DNA from: Mnemiopsis leidyi
Lineage: Eukaryota; Ctenophora; Tentaculata; Lobata; Bolinopsidae
NCBI GenBank assembly: GCA_000226015.1
Contig: JH153929.1
Span: 12,975-33,851, forward strand
DNA: 20,877 nucleotides
Direction of reading: 5' to 3'
Below, one piece after another: positions 8,452 through 17,849 of this stretch; within the stretch, counting starts at the first letter, position 1; every line of letters starts with the position of its first letter. Position numbers and translations under genes: made by a program. The notes below the pieces were generated by a model. That model ran no database searches, had not been told where the DNA came from, and saw only the letters and a program-made list of their open reading frames with translations.

Positions 8452-9198
8452 TAATTTGCAATGGACTATTAGCTGCAAGTGAAAAGTAAACAGATGGTAG
8501 TTGGTACTGATATCGAATTAATTACCGTAAACTGACCATTGGCCATAATTTAGTATATAAAATTGTTGGTAAGCAAAGTTATTATTTTCCACCGATATCC
8601 ATGTTTTTCAAACTGCTTAAAATTCCTTAATCTTGTTCTTCGTATTATTTGTATTTTATTTCAAACCATGATGAATTCAAATCATTGATGTATATCATGC
8701 ACAGATAGTCACTATTTGAGTATTTCATTTACTACTGCTATTTTCTCGCCTTAAGGAGATCTACGATAGAGATTGTTTTTTGTTTATATTTTTATTTGAA
8801 ATACAATACTTCTAAAGCTGTGTTATGCTGATATTCTCATTCCTGCTTGTGCCAGTATGTGAAAACTAGGCACAAGCAATTAAACTTAAACATAATTCTA
8901 GCAAAAATTCAAATAGAATGGGTATACACCTATTCTATTGTATAAGTAAGTTATATTTACTTCGCAAAACTGTACATACATAAATTAAGAACAAACACGG
9001 AAAGGAGCTCATAAACAAATACGAAAAATAGGTTAATTCAAGCATTCTCCAGTTGCTTGGCGTGAAATTGTGATTGGTTAAAATTATGATATGTCGACTT
9101 GTTGTGTCAAGTGTGCAGAGCGTGGTATATGTGTGTTTTTGAAGTTAGATGCCATATCCGACATTGTCGATACTTTTAAATCTACCTCTGATTTTCAG
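8452..9198. other. Non-coding stretch between receptor gene 2 and the lipase exon
   Basis: AT-rich sequence with no convincing coding exon. The upstream lipase exons are not found here. A short frame from about 9091 runs into the first lipase exon but shows no lipase similarity, so I treat it as intron. Confidence 0.45.
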
Positions 9199-12100
9199 GT
9201 TTACAGTCCAGCATTCTATGTGGCAGTGGATCACAATCGACAAGTTATAATCGTCACTATCAGAGGGACTCTCTCGCTTCAGGTGAATTATATCTACACA
9301 GTACTTTGATTTATTAATGAGGAGGATACTGTCACTATTTCTTCCTTTGACATTGACAACATTGTTGATTGTGGTGAGCCAAAAACTTCCCGTCTAGACC
9401 CCTTAAAAAGAATGGTAAAACCGAATTCTGTATATTTTAACTTGATTTGCGAACTTTTCTGTTGAATGCTCAGAAATTTGGTTATATATATCGCGGTAAA
9501 ACAAATCAATCAATTATAACAAACCTTACAATACATTGTTAAACTTCCATATAAGTGTATTTCGTTATCTCAGATTTACCCTTACAGCAAGTTTCAACAC
9601 CACAAGCTGAGAGTTTTCACTCTTTGAAAATTTTAAAATCTCAAATTTAAGTTTTCTCAATCTCATTTAACTGTCTAATTCGAGTTCCTTACTCACGTTC
9701 CCAGTTACTCGGTTTTCTAATTCGAGTTCGTTACTCACTTCCCAGTTACTCGGTTTTCTAATTTGAGTTCCCTACACACGTTCCCAGTTACTCGGTTTTC
9801 TAATTCGAGTTCGTTACTCACGTTTCCAGTTACTCGGTTTTCTAATTTGAGTTCGTTACTCGTGTGTCCAGTTGCTGGATCCTCTGCTTCAATCTTATTA
9901 CTGCTCAAGAAGCTGTTAAATGTTATGATGCTCCGCTGGAATCCATTAAAAGCTTGACTGAAATACTTGGAAAGAGTATTATCGTACAGAAGAGGGTTTA
10001 TAACGCTGTTAATAGGTAAGATTACAATGGAGAAGAGTGCGTACCAGGGTGTTGCATCGAAAGCCCCAAATGAGTGCAGACAGCATGTCACCACAAAGGG
10101 CACCCAGCAGCAGAAGTCTGTGGTTATGATTATTGCAATCTTTCGTTGCATCTTTCTATTGCGCTTTGAGATCTGGCTGTTTTGTATTGCTTTGCCTGAA
10201 TGAACAGACACAAAGTTGATCCACAGATAGGAGAGTGAGATACAAAGAAAACAGGAGAAGTTGACCGCTAAGATTGTCCAGGTGAACAATCTCTGGGGAT
10301 CTTCTCTACTGACGAAATACTTGAACAAACACACGCCATCATTTCCGTAAAAGTCCACTTTTCTTCTCGCTAACCCGTCATTGTAAACCTTAGAAAACAT
10401 ACCGTTAACTAGTTCTGTTGCTTTTTTCCATCTGATTGAAGTTTCGTCTCCTCGAATTCGGCCATAGTAAGCCTCAATTACTTGCACGTGTGTGTTTTTA
10501 TCTGGGAGACCTAAAAATATGGGATTGTTTTTGTCATAGCTCATCCCGTTCACAAAAAAGTCTTCAAACTCTGGCATTATTGGCGAAACTGCTATGAAAA
10601 GAGATAAAGCGGTAATGAGAAGTAACACAACAAAAACCTTCATTGAAGATTTCCATGAGAGTTCTGCAGAGATATTCATTGCGTTTTTTATACCGAAAAG
10701 TCTAGCCAGGCTGAGAACTGTCATTGAAAACAAAGACAGTTGTGAGCCGACTGTACTTATAATGCCGAGAATTGAGCAATACTGACTGCTCAGCCACTCA
10801 GTTTGATGAAAACAGTAGGATGATCCATACAAGTAGTCTATTGTTGAGATTGTGAACAGGTAGCCACCTACAAGAAAGTCCCCGACACTGATGAGTATGA
10901 TGAGCAGTTTGTTTAACAGCCCCATACCAGATTCAGCTTCTCTGATTGCCTTGGAAGAAAGTAGTATGATGAAGGCGTTAAAAATAACGGCAAGTGATCC
11001 AATTATCCAGGAGGAAATTTTTAGCGAGATTCCTTCGATTATTTCCTTGCCACAGTCTTCATTGCATTCATCAGATAAATTCTCGCAGTTAATCTTGCCG
11101 TCACACTTCTGCCATTTCGGTATCCTTGTGGTAGAAGAGTCAGGGTTGCAGCGGAAGTGATTAGAACACACCTCCTCGTCTGAACCATCCCTACAATCGT
11201 CTACCAGATCACAAACTTTGTCGTATGTGACACATCCGAGGTTTTTACAAAGAAAGTAGTCGTTATGATATGATCCTTGGGAGGGAGTCACGAATGTTAG
11301 GTTCTCCATGTCTCTGACGGTGTATATCCTTCTTGGAAACTGGCCAACACAAGAATCGTATCTCAGTGGTCTGGACAATGGGCATATTGATGAGAGACAG
11401 TTGTTCGTGCAACTTAGATGTAAATATGTTTCCCCGAAAGTGTAATCACAGTTTGTCAACTTATCTGGAGTAACTACAGTCTTTACATTGTCTAGTCCAA
11501 AAGTATTGCCTGACGGGAAGACAAACTTGGTTTCTTTACAGGGTCTCGTCAAGTTTTGGAGGTTTTCAAGACCCCTTATGCAGTAAGAGAAATTCCTTTT
11601 GGGCCCGTTTTCAATCAACTTTGTACTTATTTTAGTAGTACCCTTTGACGATTCGCAAACTTTATTTTCATTGCCACAAGTGTCAATCCTATCACAAAGC
11701 TCTGTCAAAGGAACAAACTTCACTTTACTATTCAGACAGAGATAATCGTCTGTGCAGGAATCATTCCTTGAAACAAATCTCTTTGTCGGACCTACTCCGC
11801 AGGTCGGCCACTGGTCCTCCTCATCCTCTCCAGAAACACAGTCAACTAAACCATCCTGGAGCCATGCTATGGGGATTGTGAGATTTTTCTTTCCTACTAC
11901 TCTAACACAATTCTCCTTCGTCCTCTCTCGGCATTGCAGGCTCTTTTCGTCACTTCCATCTACACAGTCAGGTATTCCATCACATATTTTATGTTTGTGA
12001 ACTAAACAGGAAGGTGACAGTTGCTCACAAGCATTTTCCATCCCATCGTCACATAACCGCACCCCAGCCTTGTCATGGCAAACTGCCAATCTTGAGATAT

Positions 12101-15100
12101 TTGTCATATACCCCTGCACGGGACAAGAAAACGCCACCCTCTCCAAGTCAGTGCAATTGGTCTGGTCCATCATGTTGGAACAGTAAGGCATCTTGGTAGA
12201 GGTGATCCACCATCTGTTACCGTTCGCAACGACTAAAGGAGAATATTGAAAGGCCGCACATCGTGTAAAGTTGAAAATAGGGAGAACTATTTCCGCGACC
12301 GAGTGTACGCACGTGGGCCCTGTGTAGGTTCGTAGAAACAGGTCCGGGTCACCAGGATGAGGGTCAAATATTTTACACTTGTTCTTCTTGTCTGACCAAC
12401 TCGATATGTCCTTTATCGTGAGAAGGGGAACATAAAAGTTTCCTAGTTCACAAAACCTACCGTAAGAAAAGCCATTACAGTAAGCCTCGTCAATACATTT
12501 ATACGACCTGTCACAAATGTCGTTACATGTTTCATCTTCTTTACTCAAACAAACCTGCTGGTCTACCAGGTTCGCACAACCTTCTACTTTGTCAGCCGTG
12601 GAACAGTCCTTGTTTTTCATGTTATTTGAGGACAGAGAATGGCAAATGTACCTGCCGCAAAACTCACTGTTATCACCAGATCCGCTAACTTTGACATCAT
12701 TGAATTTTCCACAAGCCTGATAAAACTTGCTATCGTTCTCGCAGATATCGCTGAACATTGGCTCACTCGTCTTCGTTTTGTAGATAATATCGTAAAGAGT
12801 GTTAGAGTTTGCACATTTTATTGTTGTTTTACTGTTATCTTGGCACACAGACTTTAAGAAACGTCCTTGAACTCCAGTTTTACAGTCCGCTGAAATACAA
12901 ATATGTCGCCTTTATTACTCGGAACTCTACTGTCAATCTGTGTACTAGTTTTCTAATCAATATAGCATCTCGGCTGCTGTTAAAAGCTATATTTAAGTGA
13001 CAAGATCAGAGAAACTCCATACCAATATGGCAAAATATAGTCCTACCTAGTCCCACCTATGTCTATTGGGGTGCAGGTTGGGAGCACATTCCCGGCCCGG
13101 TCCTGTAGTTTCCCATCTATACACTCCAGCTGCCAGCTGCCCTTCAGTTTGAATCCCGGATTGCATGTCACCGTCATCACACTTCCTTCCATCACTTTAG
13201 TCGGAGAAATTGTCCCATTTTCCACAACGTTATCGTCGGCTTTACAGAAATCTGTTTATTATTGCAACCTTTGTTTATACTGACTGAGTATAAAAATTCT
13301 AATGTTTTGTGGTTCTAATTAATCATGATGCCCATTAAAAGCCAAAACTTTAACGGTGTACCGTTAAGTACATTTAACTACCGTTAAATACATTGATACA
13401 ATTCAGGGGGGAGGAAATATGAAACACACTCCAAGCTACTCACGTGGCAGATTGTTGGTATATACTTCCACTTCACACAGATGGAGAATACAGTTGTTCT
13501 CCACACGAATGTTTCTTGTTACAGAACCCCCACAAGGAACTTCGTAGCGATATTTCCCGTATCCCAGTTTAATTTTCCCACAGAGATAGTCTCCAGCGTA
13601 CACCTGTTTATGAAAAGTAAAAATAGTTTGTTGCGGAAAACCGAAGTAATTGATAACACAACGCTGGAGGATCATGTTTTTTTGTTTTTTTGTATAGGTG
13701 GAAGTGATTTTATGAAAAATAAAAAAAAAACAAAAAGAACAAATAAAACAAGAAGCAAAAAAGCCAAATCAAGCCAAAAACCAAAAAGAAAAAAACGAAA
13801 AGAAGGAAAATATACTGTCGCTTTGAGATAACGAGATAGGAGGGAACAACCATTTTTTGTTTTTTTGTTTTCTCTTTTTAGGTACAGTAGAAGTAAATTT
13901 TTGAAAAAAAAACAAAAGAACAAAACAATCAAAAAATAAAAACAAAAAAAGAACTTGAAAAACAAAAGAACGCTATAAATGATCCGTCATAAAACGTTAA
14001 AATTACGTAAATATGAAGCAGCTCTTTTGTTAAATAGCTTGTGTTTCATAGCCCCTTCATGAAAACTGTACCATAAGATCACAGAGATTTGCTTAAACTT
14101 AAGTTTTCTTCAAGGGAAAGGACATCACGATACAAGGAATGATTGAGGCATTAAACCAGGGAACCAGGGATTGCGTTGCAGACATCAGGAAAGTTGGACT
14201 TCCCTTTTTAGACATTGATGTTCTCGACGATCAGCAAGGGAAACGGAGAAAAATCTAGAAAACATGTCACCGGGATCTCCATCTAGCGACAATGAGGATA
14301 ACTTTAGCGAGGTAGAGGGTGGGTCAGACGTAGAACTTCTCCAAGAGGAGGATTCGACGACCACTGTCAAGTGTCAATACCCCATTAGGCCAGCTGCCCT
14401 GGTCGGAGGCTGACCGGATTTATTTAAATGCCGGCGGAATACGATTCAATAATCAGTCTAGAAAAGGGAGAGTTGCAACAAAATCCAGAAGATGCCTATT
14501 TGAAGATACCGCGGTTTTAAAGTACTTGAATCCAACAAAGTGCTGTGATGAGGCCCTCATCCGAGGAGATGTGGCAATCCTGAAGAAATGTGTTAGAAAA
14601 AAGTGCAAATAATGTCAAGGTGCGAGGTACTGTTCAGTTTATGTTGAAGAATCTGACTCCAGTTTCTGTTGCTTGCCGGGTTCAAAACAACGAAGATGTC
14701 ACAGTGTGGATCTCCGATCTTCGTACCAACCGTCCAAACAATATGTGCGGTGTTTGTTTTGAGGCTTTAATGTCAAATTTGACGTGATTGTTCTGTGGAC
14801 ATTCCATAAACTGAAATATTCATAAATTCATGTGTCGCATTTACCGAATCCGTGAAAGCAGTGCAATCAGAGTCAGAGATTATTTTGACGCTTCAATTGT
14901 TGGTTTTATTGTCAATTTGAGTTTGATTGTCATCATATATTTTTGTGGCATTGCTGGAATTCTCACCCAGCCCTCATTTCGTCTGAAAAGCCTAAAAAAT
15001 ACTAGTCCCCCTCCCCCCCCCCCCCCAACCAATATGTGTTCGTAAGCAGTCAACTAAAATATCTTGTATTTTAATGCAAATTGGAACAATCAATATCGTT

Positions 15101-17614
15101 GATCGCTTATACCTCTACTCCATCGATTCTATTCCTGTTATTTTTATCACCCATCCAAATCGTGATGAGGTCCACTTCTACATCTGTAGAGAACTCCAGG
15201 TTCCACCAAGCGTTTCCGTCTGTACGTGGGCAGCGGAGTGGCACTTTGGTGTGCATACACGAGTCACTGATGGAGGATAGTTGTCATTCTTCATTGTTAA
15301 ACGCTTGAAATACTTGCTGGATCAAGATGGTAGATTAGATTCAGACACATCCGTATTTTTAAAAGATGTCAAGACGTTTTAAAGGTGATTTTAAACAGAA
15401 AGTGAATACAAACTCATTGCTTTGGTTGCTGGTGTTCCCGTCAATCGCTCTGTCAGGTTCTGCACCTCTGGAGACGCTTTCTTGTGTTGCTGTCCCGAAC
15501 TTAGCGATGTTCCCTAGAAAATGAGTGTATCAACACAATGATGAAGGAATATTGACATTTGAAATAGTGACTATGTGGGAAACCGTTCTCTCGCCAAGAC
15601 TTTTGTCTCGGGAATTGTTGACCTCATGTCTCATGTTCGTTATACATATATTCATGCCATTTCACTTACAACAATTGAGCAATATCTAGTTTATATAACT
15701 CCTTTATCCCTGGACCATCAACCAACTACTCAACTACCATGCCCGACAAATAAAAATTGGAACAACTGTAATAGAAAGATTAGCTTACCGTTGGAGGAGT
15801 TCGCCCAACTTAGAAAGCAGGAAATTGACGCCCAAAGGACGCAGAAAGACTTTAAATTCTTCTGAAACATCTGTTGGAAAAAGCAGTGTTTACCCATGTC
15901 CCAAATAACCAAGTAGAACTCTTATAACGGTACCATTATCGCACTCTCCAATAATTCTACCAAACAAAAACTATATGCATGAAAATCTCAAGGTATTTGT
16001 GCCAACACTTCGAAATATAAAACTAGGATATTAGGGTGGTGGCAATCACCCCAGAAAAGACACTTAACCAAAAATGTTTGAACCTCGGGACTATTCTCAA
16101 TCAATTTTTTTGTCAAATTTTAATCCGGGTTCAAAAAAAATAGTTGCCACCCCCTAGTATAACATGAAGTGTAGTATACGACCCGACCCCTGTCGCAGAA
16201 AAGGAGTAAGAATACAATTCTTAGTCCAAGTTTTAGTTCGATATGTCAATAAAGTACATGCTGAGGACAGTATGTACTAGTATGCAGTAGTTTGTACCGC
16301 TATAACGAAGGAGTAAGAATACAAGTTTTAGTTCGATATGTCAATAAAGTACATGCTGAGGACTACCTGGGCAGTAGTTTGTACCGCTATAACGAAGTAA
16401 CAGTGCTGGAGGTATGAGAACTGTGCGAAACAACAAAATTACTTTCATGGACATTAGTAAACTTCACTAATGCTACAAACAACAACTCCATTATACGATT
16501 ATCTGTTCCAATCTACCTTGGAAAGGTAGTTAATATCTCAACATACAACAAGAGCTATAGTTGCACCACCTGCTTTCAACTTACTGACACTTACACACAG
16601 GACGTTATAACGGACATGGTGTGTGAGCCACAACAGATTCCAGGATGTCCAGGACTGACAGCACACCGGGGTATGGTACTCTCAGCCTCCAACATCCTCG
16701 CTATTTTAGAGAAGGACGGAGTTTTGGAGAGAGCCTTTAGTCTCTATCCGGTGAGTTATTATCCTCCTGTTGCTCCGCAACTAACCAGTTGATTTGGCAT
16801 TTTCAAGTGAACTGTAAGAACAGCGTCAGATAACCAACTGTATTACTATAATCTGTCTGTTTCTATTTGAAAATTGATGGCATTCTAAAACTCCACACTA
16901 ACCCCCTCTTGTCTCTCTAGGAATTTCAGCTGCTAGTTCTAGGACACTCTCTCGGAGCTGGGACAGCTACCCTTCTCGGCTTCATGCTCCGACCTCACTA
17001 CCCCTCGCTTCGCTGTTTTGCATACGGTCCTCCTGGCGGTCTACTCAGGTATCAGCCCTCCATTGTCCGGAGTAATTGTGCAGTTAGAGAGCGAGTAATG
17101 CTCTGGTAGTACCTGCCTCTTTGTTGTCGTCACGTGGGCTAGTCACGTGGTCTAGGGCTGGTTTTGTTGAGCTTAACATCGGGTCATGATGCCAATGTTA
17201 AGTCATTATTGGGAGATTATCATCATAGATCTCATGGTCTTGTGATCGCAGTGAGAGTGTGTCCTATGATAGATTGATAGACCGTACATTGTACAGTTCG
17301 ATGTTATGTAGCTAAAACACCCTGTATCTAATCTGGAAGTGGGGGTAAGGCACAGACCATGACCATCTTACTCCCCTCCCCCCACCTTACCCCCGCCCCT
17401 AATCTTTAAACATTTCAGCGAAGAGGCGGCGGAAGAGTCTAAGAAGTTTGTGGTATCCACAGTAGTAAACAAGGAGTTCGCGACAAGATTGAGTATAAAC
17501 AGTATCGTACAGTTGAGGGACAGTGTTCTCGCAGCTATCCAGGGAAACCATAGGTCCAAGGTTCGTGAGTTTTTTAAAACTTGTAGTACTTTAAAGTACA
17601 TACTTGGATATTAA
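9199..17614 (+). CDS. Diacylglycerol-lipase-like protein (sn-1-specific DAGL family), 5'-partial, host gene
   Basis: Exons: 9199-9282, 16601-16750, 16921-17048 and 17419-17560, read on to TAA 17612-17614. All junctions have AG/GT borders and join in frame. The product resembles the DAGL catalytic domain: FYVAVDH and RGTLSLQ at the end of the first exon, DVITDM starting the second, then GHSLGAG with the nucleophile Ser at 16948-16950. In the family this enzyme cleaves diacylglycerol, giving 2-arachidonoylglycerol. Two points are odd. The Asp expected in the segment corresponding to family GKDVIPRLS is Glu here (NKEFATRLS, codon 17474-17476). The frame also ends soon afterwards, with AATAAA at 17659-17664 and 17670-17675 and no segment for the catalytic His. 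A spliced alternative end at 17707-17745 also gives a short tail. The 5' exons, including the N-terminal membrane part, are not seen and may lie left of the window. Confidence 0.75.
9667..9881 (-). repeat. 42-bp tandem repeat spanning the GPCR C-terminus and 3' UTR
   Basis: About five 42-bp units run through this region; on the minus strand each can encode a 14-residue unit like NELKLENRVTGNVS. About three are translated as the end of the GPCR tail. Two more lie past the stop codon. One unit lacks a single base (CTCACTTCCCAG instead of CTCACGTTCCCAG), which creates the TGA at 9735-9737. Confidence 0.88.
9735..15870 (-). CDS. Fucolectin-Sushi-LDLa seven-transmembrane receptor (relaxin-receptor-like class A GPCR)
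   Basis: Six exons, in transcript order: 15870-15789, 15513-15414, 15266-15113, 13603-13444, 13251-13057, 12889-9735. All borders fit GT/AG and all phases match, giving 1281 residues. Residues 1-23 are a signal peptide (MFQKNLK, then FCVLWASISCFLSWA). Residues about 29-163, over three exons, form a fucolectin/tachylectin-4-type domain (AIDGN, CMHT, NAWWNLEF, RIDGVEV, LHLCEVEV). A Sushi/CCP domain with four cysteines is encoded by a phase 1-1 exon (about 168-228). A long Cys-rich region follows. LDLa or LDLa-like modules lie near 525-550, 613-641, 778-805 and 806-841 (CDGIPDCVDGSDE, CDLVDDCRDGSDE). The 7TM core spans about 855-1200 with DFLVGG in TM2, CCWVPF in TM6 and NPLLY in TM7, closest in style to LGR/relaxin receptors. 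No leucine-rich repeats are seen. TM3 ends ARL rather than DRY/ERW. A surface receptor sensing a glycan or peptide ligand is inferred; the ligand is unknown. Confidence 0.87.
13672..13965. repeat. A/T homopolymer-rich low-complexity block, two similar halves
   Basis: T-rich then A-rich blocks occur twice (about 13675-13800 and 13850-13965) with similar joining sequence (AGGTGGAAGTGATTTT and AGGTACAGTAGAAGTAAATTTT). The arms can fold back on each other. It lies in GPCR intron 3. Long open frames over it, on both strands, are composition artefacts. Confidence 0.7.
14124..14612 (+). pseudogene. Degraded coding-like fragment, unidentified
   Basis: Three consecutive plus-strand segments read like protein but in shifting frames. 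The first contains GMIEALNQGTRDC and ends TAG 14256-14258. An acidic Ser/Glu-rich segment from the ATG at 14264 ends TGA 14411-14413. A basic segment, open from 14334 to TAA 14610-14612, contains WSEADRIYLNAGGIRF and CLFEDTAVLKYLNPTKCC. I do not recognise the family. The broken frame inside an intron, opposite to the host GPCR, fits a decayed transposable-element or retrocopy frame. No terminal repeats were seen. Confidence 0.35.
15004..15026. repeat. Poly-C tract
   Basis: About 21 cytosines interrupted by one T, in GPCR intron 3. Length is likely to vary between alleles and to be error-prone in sequencing. Confidence 0.9.
16030..16159. mobile_element. MITE-like hairpin element, about 130 bp
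   Basis: The ends TAGGGTGGTGGCAA and, in reverse complement, TAGGGGGTGGCAA form terminal inverted repeats. An inner pair, TTGAACCTCGGGA and TCCGGGTTCAA, adds a second stem. There is no coding capacity. The family is unknown and no long target duplication is visible; the flanks are TA-rich. Confidence 0.55.
16201..16397. repeat. Two-copy tandem duplication, about 107-bp unit
   Basis: The phrases AAGGAGTAAGAATACAA, GTTCGATATGTCAATAAAG and AGTAGTTTGTACCGCTATAA recur in the same order about 90-107 bases apart, the second copy shortened by small deletions. It lies between the first GPCR exon and the second lipase exon and is not coding. Confidence 0.85.
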
Positions 17615-17658
17615 GCTGATAAACATTAAACAAGATTAGATAGTAGTTGTTCAGGAAA

Positions 17659-17675
17659 AATAAACCACAAATAAA
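17659..17675 (+). promoter_or_regulatory. Two poly(A) signals for the lipase-like gene
   Basis: AATAAA occurs at 17659-17664 and 17670-17675, about 45-60 bases after the read-through stop at 17614. Their place supports the transcript ending here and therefore a short lipase C-terminus. Confidence 0.5.
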
Positions 17676-17706
17676 ACAAATACATACCACATTGTTAGTT
17701 TTGCAG

Positions 17707-17745
17707 TGGATCGGAGAAAATAATCAACTCCTCTCCCAATTTTAA
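17707..17745 (+). other. Candidate alternative last exon of the lipase-like gene
   Basis: TTAGTTTTGCAG ends at 17706 and the following 12 codons to TAA are open in phase 0, matching a donor at 17561 (AAG then GTTCGTGAG). The 12 residues do not resemble DAGL sequence at this point. It competes with the read-through end at 17614. Confidence 0.3.
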
Positions 17746-17849
17746 TAACATCCAGAAGCAATAATGATTTACCAAGTATTTAACGCAAACATAGCAAATA
17801 GCCAATATAGCAAATAGCCAATGTAGCCAGGTAGCTACCACCTCTACAA

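Larger units (their letters stand above)
9283..16600 (+). other. 7.3-kb lipase intron containing a complete antisense GPCR gene
   Basis: The donor GTGAAT at 9283 and the acceptor ACACACAG ending 16600 join RGTLSLQ to DVITDM in phase 0, matching the continuous family sequence at this point. No lipase sequence is missing between the two exons, so the whole interval is intron. The other annotated gene in it lies on the opposite strand. Confidence 0.78.

Noticed and set aside
9091-9198. Short plus-strand frame as an upstream lipase exon
   Set aside because: It shows no DAGL similarity, and a strong acceptor at 9197-9198 makes it intron sequence.
12846-12848. Start of the GPCR at a GTG in the large exon
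   Set aside because: The frame continues upstream to an acceptor at 12890-12891 and joins in phase with Sushi, fucolectin and signal-peptide exons.
13481-13965. Lys-rich and Phe-rich open frames on both strands
   Set aside because: They come from A/T homopolymer blocks in a GPCR intron; they use low-complexity codons and overlap each other.
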